This document shows positions 12,517 to 24,738 of a stretch of 64,000 bases of DNA, one piece after another. Position 1 is the first letter of the stretch; each line of letters opens with the position of its first letter. The notes beneath the pieces are model-generated. The model did no database searches, was not told the DNA's origin, and was given only the letters and a program-made list of their open reading frames with translations. Origin of the DNA: Desmodus rotundus (lineage: Eukaryota > Chordata > Mammalia > Chiroptera > Phyllostomidae); the NCBI RefSeq assembly GCF_022682495.2, contig NC_071392.1, positions 50,927,459 through 50,991,458 of the forward strand, in the 5' to 3' direction. Made by a program: the position numbers and the translations under genes.

Positions 12517-13774
12517 TTAGACTAATTTAGCTTCTCGGAGTTTTTCAGATTCTAGTGGAACTATGATGGTTTGCAAATCAAGGGATCAGTGCTCGGCTTC
12601 TGGTTCATTTTGTAACAAGTTCTGTGACTGAGCTAATAAAAAATTAATGTTTTTGGTGCTTTATTTATCTGAAAACAATGATTTGAGTGTAAATCACAAC
12701 ATCACTACAAGTGAGACCAAAATGAAACATTTGAAAAGCAATTTGATTAAAAATACTATGGAAATAAGAGATTATAATAATTATTAGCCATTTGGTTGTG
12801 TGGCTTTGTGCTCCATCCTGACCTTTTAATCTCAGGGGACCAAACCTTGACCTTACTAATAGGAATTCAGTACTTTGGGATTGTAGCTTAATCCTTGGCA
12901 ATGCATTCTACTTTGCTCTAGTATGTCTGAAATTCTCAAAGCCATCACCACAGGAAAGATGCCTTTCACACAATTTTTTGACACGCAATCATTTGTCTTA
13001 TCTACATTTCCAGTGTTAAAAATAATTAAAGAGACCATTGGCTAAAGTTTAATAGTATGTAGTCAGTACACACAGCTGCTTCACTTGTGTTGTCCAAAAC
13101 AAAGAGCTCTTTCCCCAGTCAACAAACAGCACAATCAATTTGCATTCCAAGCTTTCACCAGAAATTTCAGCCTCAAACTGACATCTGTCCAGCTCACGCT
13201 GAAAGTTCAGCTTGAAGCTCCTGGCAGAGGCCTTCAAGCCAGACTGACAAGAGAAATGGCAGGACACCTGTCCTCAAATTTTCCTATTGTCCCATTAGAT
13301 CGACAAATGTTACCTGCCTCATGCTATCTGCTGAAGGTCACCATCAATGACATCAAATGCTATAATGCCCATAGCATTGACACAATGACAATGGAAAATG
13401 GGTTTGATTAAAGACCATTTCTTCCATTTTATACAATGGATGTTGAAGGCAATATTCTACTTTCCTCCTAATGGACTCATGCATTGAAATCATTTTCTAA
13501 TTATATAGTAAAAAAAAACTGTTTGAAAATATAGAATGCTTCATCTTATCAATTAATAAAATGTATGTACTCCACTACAGATTTTGCTACATTTTTTAAG
13601 TTCACATTTGAAAAATTGAGAAAAACAACAGGCATAATCTCCTATCTTTGCGTGTAAAATTTTACCCCATGCTTCATGCTGGATAACTAATTACAGTCCT
13701 CTTTTCTTCTGCTTTCTGTAGTGCTTTTGATCTTCTATTCTTATTTCATGGTCTGACTGCAACTTTCTTTTTTC

Positions 13775-14040
13775 CTTCTAATTTTATTGTTGTTCAAGCA
13801 CAGTTCTCTGCCTTCCCCCCCACCCCAGCCTAACCCCCAGCCCTCCCCGCCTCCCTCCCGTTTCCACCCCCCTGCTCCCTGTTATTGCCCATGTGTCCTT
13901 TATAATTGTTCCTACAAACCCTTCACCCTTTTCCCCTGAAATTCCCTCCCCTCTCCCCTCTGGGCACTGTCAGCCTGTTCTCAATTTCAGTGTCTTTGGT
14001 TATATTTTGCTTGTTTGTTTGTTTTGTTGATAAGGGTTAC
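13775..14040 (-). mobile_element. 5'-truncated L1, 3' end
   Basis: The pyrimidine-rich text 'ttttattgttgttcaag', then 'catgtgtcctttataattgt', then 'ggttatattttgcttg' is the reverse complement of the L1 3' end also seen at 34750-35010 in this window. Confidence 0.85.
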
Positions 14041-15339
14041 TTTGATTTAGGTCTTCTTAAATAGATTTTAGAAAAAGGCAATTTCAATAAATGACAAATA
14101 GTTTGTTTCCTTTTCTGCCATGGGGTCGATAGTTTAATAAGTTCTACCTCAAAGATGACATGAGGGATGAGAGGACATGTTTGTAAATCCTAGCTCTGTG
14201 ATGCAGATGCAAAACGTGTGGAATTTAAACAGACTGAATGTGGCAGAACATAAGGTGAGGCTCTCTTTCCCAGAATTATCCCTCACAAAGCAGGAGCTGC
14301 CTTATATTTCAGATCTTGTGCAAACTCTCATAGTGAAAGATGTTCTTCCAATACTGTGCTCTGATTTAAAAAAATACTACTTAGACAAGATATCAAACTA
14401 AATCAATTTTTTAAAATTTATTTTAAAAACTTAATACTAGTTGTAGAGCTAGCATTGATTGATAATAAACAATAAAGAAATTTAACACGGATTTGATATA
14501 TTGCCAGAGACTAAAGCCTCTACAGTTAGTTTATGTTTACATTACACCAGTATAGAATAACAGAATAAGTGAAAAAAGTGCTTTTCTTTCATTTTGTAAA
14601 TAGTAATTGTTTTTTCAGATTAAATTTCCAATGACATCATTACACAGGGATCCCAAAACACTCAATAACTTAGAAATTGCTCAAAAGTAGATGTTTTACA
14701 TGCATGAGAAGAGTCTGAATAAAATTTTTAATGAAATATGAAGGCAAAAAACCCCACCTGATATTTGTATTGATATAATTTGTATTGATATTTCTCACTT
14801 GATATTTGTTATGATGTAATTATTAACTTTGTAGCTATAATCTGATTAAGAAACTAAATGTTACAATTGGATATTTGACTTTAATCTATGAGAGTAAATT
14901 TATATATGCAAATTGCAACCCCTCTTTTTTAATTCTAGAATATTTCTACTGAAAAATGAATGATTACCTTACATTTGAGATAATGTTTATCATATTGTAA
15001 TCACTTTTAGAAGCATGGAACAATTAGTCTTGGAAATTGAAAGCATTTTGCAGATGCTGACCATGTGTTCTAAAGCGACCTGCAGACTGAATGAAATTAG
15101 TGTGTTTAGCTGTACTCCTGATTTCATAAAGAACTCCAGTTGGTGTTAATCTGAATTCTGGAGAATTGACATTTTTTATCACTGACCATGTCCCAACATT
15201 TGTGGTAGGTAATTTCCATATTTAATTTCATTTAATCCTCACAACATCCACTTCAGTTCGTTGTTGCATATATAGAATGAGTGGACAGAAATATATCAAA
15301 ATAGTACAAGTGATGTGTCAATATTAAATCTTAGTTTAT

Positions 15340-15885
15340 ATTTTATTTAAACATTTTAATCATTTTTAAAATATTCAAAATATTTTAATAATTTAAAATA
15401 TTTGACATACAATTTTATATTAGTCTCAGGTGTACAACATAGTTATTGGACATTTATATAACCAACAAAGTGATCACCCTGATAAATCTGGTACCCACCT
15501 GACACCATACATAAGTACTGCAATATTATTGACTATATTCCCCATGCTGTACTTCAATTCACATCCTCATGAAAACTTGTAAAGAATTTTCTTATCTTTT
15601 TTTATTGTTGTTCAAGTATAGTTATTTCCATGTTCCCCTCACTACTCCTCCCCCGTTCCCAACCATTTCTGCCTCCCACCCTTGATCTTTCCCCCCTTTG
15701 CCTTTGTCCATGTGTCCTTTATACATGTTCCTTGACAACCCTTCCCCTAATATCCTGTTATGCCCTCCATCCTCCCCTTCCCCTCTGGTTACTGTCAGTT
15801 TGTTCTTTATTTCAATATCTCTGGTTATATATTGCTTGCTTGTTTGTTGTGTTGATTAGGTTCCACTTATAAATGAGATCAAGAG
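15340..15885 (-). mobile_element. L1 3' ends, two adjacent pieces
   Basis: The first piece (about 15340-15595) carries 'gtctcaggtgtacaacatag', 'aagtgatcaccctgataa' and 'ttgactatattccccatgct', typical of an older L1 3' end. The second (about 15596-15885) carries the younger L1 3' UTR text 'tttattgttgttcaagtata' and 'gtccatgtgtcctttata'. Both are in reverse orientation. Confidence 0.8.
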
Positions 15886-17999
15886 CCAAACAGAGGATAG
15901 CCCTGGAAGCAAGATTTCAACAGACTCAAAAGAAAAATGTTTTCTTTTTCTTACGTAGTTTTTGTATTTTCCAATTTTTTGCATGATAGGCATGTACTAT
16001 GTTTATAATCTTAATAAAGCAAAAAACACTGACTCAAAACTCATTTGCTGAAGAATGATTTTATATAAACTGATAGATCCGGAATCAAAGTCTGCAAATT
16101 GCCCTGCCTCACACTCCCCCAAAAGCATTGTTCAGGACCCTCTAGAATTATGTCTGTCACCACTATTTAATTTGAGTGCCACAATTTACGCTGAATATGT
16201 CGAAAGTTGGAAGAAAGAGGATCAGAAAAAGTTGCTTTTCAATCTCATATGATCACAACCATTAAGAAAACCAAATATATCATTTCTTTTTTTCAATGCT
16301 TTATTAACTTTGTGAAAATTCTTTGAAAAGTCTTTGAAAAATCTTCATTTGAATGAATCTGGTAGGCTAGAACATGCTTATGAAATGTACTCCCTCATTG
16401 AGGCAGGCAAGATTTCATTTTTAAGGCTAATGAAAAATGAACAAATTGCTGGACTGTACTTAGAATAAAACAAATCTAGTTTATGACATTCTTAACACAG
16501 TTAAATATTTTAATATTAATTGTCCTCTGATCAAATGACAAATGTAGCATTTTTTTCCAATTTTTCTCATTGCTTATTTTTGAATCAAATAAATAAATTA
16601 TATGTGTCTTTAAAACCCTTTTAACATAAATATATCAAATGGACTGAACATCTCTATGACAGGTTCCCAGAGCTGCTCTAACTAGTTAATTCCTTATTAA
16701 TGTTGCCCATGCTAGGTCAGGAGAAAACTGCCCCCCTTAACCTGCATGGAGTCATTCGCCTCTCTGGAGATCACCATGATATGTAATGAAACTGGGACTG
16801 AGCCCAACAATTCTCAGCCCACACCAGCACCCAGTCTGCAGCACCTGCATTACCTGCTTCCCCTCCCTACCTTAGCTGAAGAACTGACAGGAAATTTACC
16901 TATAACAATGAGCTGTGTGCCAGGACCAAATACTTTGATTCTCCTGACTCTATTTGCCCACTACCTGAACGCCTTTATAGAAACATCCCTTTATACCTGT
17001 TATAAACATATAAAAATTGACCCCATGACATTAAACAAAGATGAAGCTCAAGAAAACGCACATCAGATGTAAATGCAGTCCAGAACTAAAGAACTGGCCC
17101 TTCTCTGCCTGGGAACCTTGGGTTATGTCCTTTTATCTTTTCTCACCATTTTTCCTGAATCTTCTACCTCTCCTCCCTTAAAGAGTTTTCACGTGTAATT
17201 AGTTTTTGCCTAGAGTATAATTTAGAGTTAATATTTCTTAAATTTTCAAAGAGAAACAACAATAGAAATAATATATTGGAGTATTTAATAGATGTATTTC
17301 AATATGTTTTACAGGTATTTGTTATTTATCAATATTAAGAGGTGGGTATCTGGATTGATTTTAAAGTAACTTCTTTCTAGAATCCATTTCACACTGATAG
17401 ACCAGATGAGTTGTTACAGAGTGTAAATTCTTAGTGATCATCTATTGAGCTATTTCTTGCTGAAAGACTTCTCCTTTGGCCTTCTTACCCTTACAGTTTC
17501 CAGGGCATTTACTACACCTGCCGTGCTGCTTATCAGCTGCTGTTGCTCGGTTTGGTATTTCTGCAGCTGTCCCTTCCTGAGTGGGAAGGCAGCACTGACT
17601 TATGCAATTTAGTTTGTAACGCAATTTAGTTCAACTGATTTAGTTCTTTTACCAGCTACAATATTTCTAGTAAATTTGATGCCAATAGAGACAGAAAATT
17701 GAGTGGAATGATGTCAAAATGACTTGTCATTTTATAGAAATACACTCAGAATCATATTTAAAGTATTTAATAAATGCATATTCAACATGACTTACTTGAT
17801 CTTTTTTGGGAGGAGAGAGGGTTTGCCATAATTAAAAGCAGAAGCATAGTTTTCACACAAGAATAGTAATTAAAATATGAGCTATTACTAATTAAGTAGT
17901 CAATTAAAGAGTCTATTTCAACAGTCATACTATAGAAGAATAAACATTCAAAATTAAAAAATAACAACATTTCTAATATCATGTAATGGTTCCAACCAT

Positions 18000-18220
18000 G
18001 CACTTTGAAACAGACAAGTCTCTATTGAATCCTAAACTTTGCCATAGAAACTTGTCATGTGACCTGAGGCAATTAACCAAAATTCTCTAAGCCTCAGTTT
18101 TCTTATCTATGGAATGGGAATAAAACAATCCCTCCACAGGGCTACTGAGGAATTAGATAAGGCAATAAAACTATTTAACATGGTGCCCGGCCTTCAGTAA
18201 ATACTGGCTAATATCATTCT
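18000..18220 (+). repeat. MIR SINE fragment
   Basis: It carries 'gtcatgtgacctgaggcaat', 'taagcctcagttttcttat', 'ctatggaatgggaataa', 'gggctactgaggaattagat' and 'ttcagtaaatactggc', which is a rather complete MIR. A shorter MIR-like end lies at about 18430-18515. Confidence 0.85.
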
Positions 18221-19131
18221 CTTTAATGATATAGTCTGGGGCCATTTTATTAAATTCTTTCATAAAACACAATATATGTATTTTGTAAGCAATGATTGCC
18301 ACATAAATTAAGAAAGGAAACAACTAATGAACCTAAGACCTTCTGCATCTGTGGTAGCCGCAGGCGATAGAACATGGGGCCCAATCAAGCCAGAGTCTAG
18401 AATACTTAGACGCTAGACTAGAAGCTTTTTGGGACTATGTTTTCTTCATTCCTTTAGCTCCAGCATTTAGCACAGAAACTGCCTCCTCTGAATGTTTGTT
18501 AACACAATGAATAAACAAATGAGGATATAAAGCAATGCAAACTCTTCATATATTGTGGAGCTGAAATGGTTTACTGGACTGATAATTCCGTTAAACTGGT
18601 CCATCTTTAGGCAATATAATAAGACTAGTGGTAGCATACATTAGGGTGTTCTTTACTCATTCACTGTAAGAATTAAGTTTTTGCATGGCTGCTAGGGATG
18701 AGGTAAAAAGCAAATAATTTATCAAATTATTGAGAGAATGAAGCACTATGTTTTATCTCAAAATATAGAGAAGAGATCATTAATAAAAGTGTCTCTCAAT
18801 TAAAAGACTGCCTACAAGAAAAATATCTTAAACATATGACCTATACCAATGGTTTACAGACATGGTACTCAACATACTTTAATTCCTAGCCCAAGTCTAC
18901 CCTTCTTTGTGTATTGTATTCTATGAAAAGAATTCCAATAAGCTGACAAGCAGAGAAGGAAATAAACCATTTACAAAGTAGTTTTGTTTCGATATACAGT
19001 GACCAGTAGCTGCAAAATTGCTGTTCATATGCTGAGGCTGAGAATGTGGCAGTCAGAGCAGGGTGACCCTAAATTGTTTTTATCTAAATAGCATCTACCA
19101 GTTTTGCAAAAACAGAAAAAAAGTTACTTAC

Positions 19132-19191
19132 CATGTGGGATTACTATGAGCTTAGTTCCTTCTGCAAATATCTTGATCCAGCCTGAGCGAT
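19132..19191 (-). CDS. TRGJP1: TRG J segment, JP1-like (mouse Jgamma1-like)
   Basis: This is the V-proximal joining segment. The minus strand has a 12-RSS, 60 coding bases and a strong donor (CATG|GTAAGT) in the phase needed by constant exon 1. It reads RSGWIKIFAEGTKLIVIPH. Phe-Ala-Glu-Gly replaces the usual Phe-Gly-X-Gly, which is the hallmark of human TRGJP1/JP2 and mouse Jgamma1, so the substitution is inherited and not damage. It is the first J downstream of the V cluster. Confidence 0.92.
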
Positions 19192-19219
19192 CACACTGGT
19201 TACAACTCCTACAAAAATC
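19192..19219 (-). promoter_or_regulatory. 12-RSS of the JP1-like segment
   Basis: Read outward from J, the heptamer is CACACTG (one mismatch, CAC core intact), the spacer is 12 bases and the nonamer is ACAAAAATC (one mismatch). Confidence 0.9.
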
Positions 19220-19462
19220 TCACCATTCTCCTAAGCTTCATGTTCTGACCAGCACTGGGGGGGAAAAAAAAAAGGCCGTTAGATCTTCTGGGTTCCTTTG
19301 GAAGCCTTTAAATGTAGGTTTTGTGGCATCTGATATTTTATGTTTTTCTCATATAAATTGACCCAGATACCTGTTTTCTATCAAGGCCATAATTATTGAA
19401 AATAAATGACAGAAAATGAAAAGAATAAAAGCAGGAAAAGAAGAGATCAAGCCCAACTGGTC

Positions 19463-19798
19463 AACCACAGCTTTTCTAAATTACCAGGAAATGCATTCAG
19501 AGAATTAAGACTTTTTTACTTCCAGCTGTTCAATTGTGTGAACCTTCTCAGAGATTGCATCCCTTCCTTCTGTTCTCACAATCATCAGGGCTGCTCCTTT
19601 AGCAGTTTGGGAATGAGATTCTGAAGTGAGGAAACTCTCCACTAACTGAAAAAGCAAATTTGCCAACACAAATATACTTGATAAGTGTGAATAAATTTCA
19701 TTTTTAATAAAGCCGCATTTATCATTTGATATTGTGATAATTTACCAGGAGATTCAAAATGAGAAAATTATTTCTTGATGACATTACTATTCCTGGAA
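19463..19798. promoter_or_regulatory. Candidate Runx and STAT5 sites upstream of the JP1-like J
   Basis: Two exact TTCNNNGAA palindromes (TTCAGAGAA at 19496-19504; TTCCTGGAA at 19790-19798) and one AACCACA Runx-type site (19463-19469) lie about 0.27-0.6 kb upstream of the J segment. IL-7 receptor/STAT5 control of mouse Jgamma germline promoters is established knowledge. That these particular sites work is inference. Confidence 0.35.
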
Positions 19799-20205
19799 TA
19801 AAGAAGAAATATGTAGAATTCTATCTCTTGTGAAATAACAGATGTCTTATTTAAACTAAAATTTAAAAACAAAATCCAGTTCTACGATATGCTCAGAGAA
19901 GAATCCTCTTGGAAGTTGTTCTGCAATCTTGTGCCTCTTATCTCGGATCAGGGGAAAACAAATGGAGAGAAGCTGCTGAGTGCTCCTGGGCATACAGATG
20001 ATTTGTCCATCTTCCAGGACCCAGAGAGGGCAGGCCCTGGTGACTCCCATGTGCACATCAGATCCAGGTCCAGACCTGGGTCCCATGAGCAAACTTTGTC
20101 TCTGTCCCTGAGAATGAAGCCGTGACGTGCTCCTGGTGGGAAACTGCATTCACAGCACAATCTGAACCCAACACAATGGGAGAGGATATGGGAGTTGGGT
20201 AAAAA

Positions 20206-20555
20206 TTATGTTTTTTTTTTTTTTTTTAATTTTTTTTTTTAACATTTTTTTTTATTGTTATTTAATTACAGTTGTATGCCTTTTCTCCCCATCCCTTCAC
20301 CCCACCCCAGGTGAACCCACTTCCCTCCCCCCTCTCCACCCTCCCCCTTGGATTTGTTCATGTGTCCTTTATAGTAGTTCCTGTAATCCCCTCTACCCAC
20401 TGTCCCCGCCCCCACCCCCCACCCCCGCCCTTGCTATTGTTACATTGTTCTTAACTTCAATGTCTCTGGTTATATTTTGTTTGCTTTTTCCTTCTATTGC
20501 TTATGTTCCAGTTAAAGGTGAGATCATATGGTATTTGTCCCTCACTTTTAAAGGT
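20206..20555 (-). mobile_element. 5'-truncated L1, 3' end
   Basis: A long T-rich start (the poly-A tail in reverse) is followed by 'acagttgtatgccttttctc', 'catgtgtcctttatagtag', 'ggttatattttgtttgc' and 'aggtgagatcatatggtatt'. This is the reverse complement of the L1 3' end at 34.7-35.0 kb. Confidence 0.88.
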
Positions 20556-20759
20556 TATTTTTTAACTGAACATTTCAAGTTATTATTACTTAGAGCTATC
20601 AAATATCTTTTGCACCTATTGTATATGTAAATAATACCCACCCAATTTCTTTCTAATAATTTGTCCTCTTTATTTCTGTATTCCAAGACCATAGCAAAAT
20701 TATCTGGAGCTTTAAGAGTTGTCTGTATTTCATGATCCATGATGAATTTAAATGATAAA

Positions 20760-21490
20760 ATGCAAGAGAGTAAGTAAGGAGTAAATTTAACAAAATCTTT
20801 TATTAAATTTACAAGAAAACATGAGAACTATGTGAAGAAAACAGTATAAGATTTTACTAATGGGTCTAAAAGAAAACCCCAAAAAATGATAGATATACAA
20901 TACTCATAAAGAAAAACTTCAAAATAAAAATTATGCCAATCCTTCCTAAATTCCAATATAAAATTAACTGTAATTACAATCAGAATTACATTTTATATTT
21001 TGTTTATGATGTAGAGTTGGGGTGGGCAAGATAATTTGATTTTAAATGCTATTGTGGACAATAAATATGAAATAATTAAAAAATAATTTTTGTAAAGTAT
21101 TAGTGAATAGACATTGGGCACTTACTACAAAGCCACTGATATAACATGATAGTGGTGTAGAATATGAAACAAAGTAAAACAGAAATTCTCTACAAAATGT
21201 TCCAAGTATATGTTGATATTAAAATATGATATAGAATATTAAAATTGTATGGATATGATAGATTATTTAAAATCTGACTTTGCACTATTGATAATCTGCT
21301 ATAAAAATGAAAATAGCTCTCTACCTCATATCATATAAAATAGCTTCCAAGTAGATTAGCATTTAAATTAGAAAGTACCTGGAGACATGACCTGGAAAGA
21401 ACAAGTAGGGGACTCTTTGTATCCATTGTTAGAGGAGTTTTCCATAGAAAGTGGATAGGAGATACTTTTACTTTATAGTTAACTTTTAAG
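20760..21490 (+). mobile_element. Old L1 ORF2 fragment
   Basis: A-rich sequence contains degraded L1 ORF2 text such as 'actacaaagccactgatata' and 'gtagattagcatttaaatt'. It is heavily diverged with no open frame, and its boundaries are approximate. Confidence 0.5.
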
Positions 21491-21494
21491 AAAG

Positions 21495-24135
21495 AGGAAT
21501 TTAATGGGAGTGAGGTAGGTGGGAGCAGAGCCCGCTTCCCCCTGTGCCCAGCTGGAACACCCAGTCGATCTTCTGAGGAACAGTGTGAACAGCCAGTGGA
21601 ATCTCTACTTATATGAAGTTTGGAGGCCAAAAATTGCAGAGGGCATTGTAAACAGACAGTGAGGAGATTGCACTGGGATGGTAAGGTCCCTGGGATCTGT
21701 GCAGGGACCTAGGCTGCTGTAGCCCCCAGACCGGTGCCAGCCACTGTGGTCGGTAGTGGCCACAGGATCTTTGGAGGAAAGCCAGATCAGCAGATGCGTC
21801 CTCTACCAAAGCTTGAAAGACAGCAGGGCACCGGGAGAGACCTGGATGCTTGAAGTCGCTGGGGGAGTGAAGATGAATTGGGAGACACACAGAGGTGGTG
21901 TTCACCTGCTGGGACTGCAGTCTCCAGCTAGGTCATTACCAGAGAAACTGGGGAGCTGGGAGACACCTGGAGAAGGCAGAAGAATTAGGCCGTGTAGGAC
22001 CCTGACCTGGATAGTCTCTAGTCTGGTTAGAAAGTTGGGCTGTGTGCAAAGCCAGGCACTTGTTAAGAATGGCAGACTTAAACAAGAAAATTTTACTCAG
22101 AAAAAGGCTCTCAGCTGCTATTTAAGGAACTCTGGCACAGCGGCTGGCTAGCAAAGAGGAGGGAGGAGGAGCACTGCAGGAACAGTTCAGAGGAGCTCAG
22201 CAAGGCTCAGGGAGTTAGCAGTCCCCAGAGAGACTTAATTTAGTGGGGGAACTGAACTGCCCTGAAGATACTTTGAGAGTGTGCAGCACCCAGGCCAGCA
22301 AAGAGGGGGGAGGGGGGGTCCGAGTTGCTTCTCATCAGTGAAACTCATGGGCAGCACAACTGGTGGATTAAAGACACTGGCTTGATGCAGATGGACAGTG
22401 GGGGCCCAGGAATGTACAGAGGACATGGGCTGGAGTCTGGGCAACAGCGAATATTATGGCCCAGACCTGGCCCCCATCCTCTCACAGAAAGGGAGAAAAG
22501 CAAAGCCCAGCCTCTCTCTGCCTGGTCATCCAGGAAGACCAACAGAACTCGCTTGGTGGATTTAAAGTCAGCAGGAGGCTTTTCTTTTTTCCTTCTTCCC
22601 CCCCACCACCCCCACACCCCCCATCCCCAGCTCCTGCCCAGTGCGAAACAATAAGAGCTGCAGCAGTGAAAGTGACAGAGACAGACCCAGAGAGGGAGCA
22701 TAAGGCTAACCCTGACAACTGAGAAACGGAGACAAATTTCACTCTGCTATCCTATAGAACTCGCATTTTATTGTTTATTTGTATTATTTTTTTATTATTT
22801 TTACTTCTTTATTTTATCAGTATTTTTGATTTCTCTTCTTTCTGTTTAGTTTTCTTCATTTTATTTGTTTATTTAGTTGCATTGTTTGACTGGTTTTCCT
22901 TGTTTTCTCTTTCAAATTGTATTTTAATTTTCCTTCCTTCACTTCACTTGTGTTCCCATAACACACTACTCTTGGTCATGTACTTTCTATTCTTGTTATT
23001 CAGATCATATATTTCTTGTCATATTATTGTTGTTCCAGTATTATTGTAAATAATTGTTGTTCCATATCATTGTAAATACTACACAGCACCCCTCCCTGGT
23101 CTTAGCCCATTTCACTGTCTTCCGGAACTTTATCGCTGTTGTGGTTAACTCTATTCTCTCATACACTATGCCTATTTTCTATCCTTTGCTCTCACTATAT
23201 CTCATAATCTGACCTCCCACAAGCACTCTGTTTTCTGGATTCAGCTCACAATCCTTCTCTCTCTAACAAGAGTCTTATCTCTTTTTCACCTTTTGTAAAA
23301 AGTGGTAAGTTGGGTGAAATATCACAGTTAACACTGTACATATCCAGAGGATCTCCTATCTCTTCTCTACTTTTTGGTACTTCAAATCCCATAAAATAAT
23401 CTCCCACTGTCTTAATCCATTTTGCTTTTCTCCTGCCACTGCTCACATACAAAATTAGGTGGGAGTTGTGAATACCAATATACCTGCTGGAAGAGAGAAC
23501 CTGCCAACAAAGGAAGCACCAACAGGTAAAAACCCAAGTACAACAAGAGAGCCCACACAAACAGAAGAAAGGGCCAACCTAGAGCATACAGAAAAGGAGA
23601 TTAAAGAGACCACACCACTAACTCTAATAGAATTCTTACCATAGAAGCTGACCCTACAAAGACAGCTGGCAAATTGGAACATCAAGAAGTGCAGAAAAAA
23701 ACAAAAAGAGTCACTTAAAATGAGGAGACAAAAAAAGCACCTGCAGTCAAAATGAATGGAAGGCTCCCCACTAAAAGAGCTAAATGAAATGGAGGTAAGC
23801 AAACAATCAGATATAGAATTCAAAAGAATGGTTATAAGGATGCTCAGGGAACTCACAGATAACTACAAGAAACTGAGTGAGAACTACAACAGTATGAAAA
23901 AGGAAATAGAAACTATAAACAAAAACCAGGAATAAATGAAAGATACAATTTCTGAAATAAAGAGCACACTAGAAGGAATTATAATCAGGCTGGATGAAGC
24001 AGAGGACCGAATTAGTGAGCTAGAAGACAAGGTGCAAAAAAAACCACCTAGGTAGAGCAGCTGCACGAAAAAAGACTCAAAACATATAAAGATAGCTTAA
24101 GTGAACTCAAAGATAACATGAAACACAACAACATT
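21495..24135 (+). mobile_element. Host L1 (outer layer), 5' part: 5' UTR and start of ORF1
   Basis: This is the 5' portion of a long plus-strand L1. GC-richer 5' UTR sequence (about 21.5-22.75 kb) is followed by a T-rich tract and then ORF1-like text from about 23.45 kb. The L1 is interrupted at 24135 by an ERV and resumes at 36475 in the same ORF1 region ('aacattcaaatcacaggaat'). ORF1 encodes the L1 RNA-binding protein, but here it is cut up by stops. The 5' boundary is approximate. Confidence 0.8.
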
Positions 24136-24715
24136 TGTGATGAACTATTCCAAGCATGGGAAATGTGGCTCAGCCCCCACTCGGAAAAGCCAGTGGGGAG
24201 CGAGGTTGGTGGGAAGGACCCACAGCCATGGATAGGTTCTCCAGCGGGAAATCAGGCCTGCATTGTACCTAGACTGCTATGAGACTTGCTCTTGCTAAAA
24301 CTCCCTTACCCTGAGGCAGCAAATGTTTACTGAGTATCTTCATCTTCCTAAAGTCTGTGCTAAACCACCCAAGTATGGAGTGTGAGCAGCTTCCCCCTTG
24401 AGCTGTAACATCCTTCTCTTTGAAGTAATTAGCAGTGTCCTGTCCTTTGTCCTCCTTAAAAGGTAATCACCTGTGGTGAACCTGTGCATAGTAAATGAGG
24501 ATCTCCCTCGATGTCATGTGCCCAGAAAAATAATAAAGGCCTGTCAAGGCAAGGGTTGGTGTGCTCTCCTCTTGAGGGAGTGGCCGAGGTGCTCAGAGGC
24601 ACTCTCCTTTTGAGAGAGTGGCTGCGCTGTCCCTTTTCCTCCACAGGATTTCTGTAGTCCGTGTGTATTTGAATACTGCTACCACGATAGATCCTGCGGG
24701 CCAGGATCCGCGTCA
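24136..24715 (+). repeat. 5' LTR of the betaretrovirus-like ERV
   Basis: It begins TGTGATGAAC and ends CGTCA. It carries the landmark 'cactcggaaaagccagtggg', a polyadenylation-type hexamer AATAAA before 'ggcctgtcaaggcaagg', and repeated 'gagggagtgg/gagagagtgg' text. It matches the 3' copy at 35880-36468 with scattered substitutions. Confidence 0.9.
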
Positions 24716-24717
24716 TC

Positions 24718-24738
24718 TGGCACCCAGGAACAGGGACC
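24718..24738 (+). other. Degenerate primer binding site, tRNA-Lys type
   Basis: The sequence TGGCACCCAGGAACAGGGAC starts two bases after the 5' LTR. It is close to the tRNA-Lys primer site, with one substitution and two extra bases. This fits a betaretrovirus-like (class II) origin. Confidence 0.65.

Larger units (their letters stand above)
12517..19131 (-). other. Interval between the two J segments
   Basis: A third J (human cassettes have JP between JP1 and J1) was looked for by Phe/Gly motif and RSS, and none was recognised. The interval holds several minus-strand L1 3' ends, MIR fragments and unassigned AT-rich DNA. Open frames at 13085-13411 (plus), 14177-14401 (plus) and 16746-17072 (plus) have no recognised homology or gene signals and are not called. 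Confidence 0.6.

Noticed and set aside
13085..13411. 108-codon plus-strand frame
   Set aside because: No recognisable domain, promoter, splice sites or RSS nearby; length is within chance for a window of this size.
20208..20630. 140-codon frame with a Phe- and Pro-rich product
   Set aside because: It reads through the reverse complement of an L1 poly-A tail and 3' UTR.
22325..22742. Overlapping frames on both strands with Pro/Gly-rich products
   Set aside because: They lie in the GC-richer 5' UTR of the outer L1.
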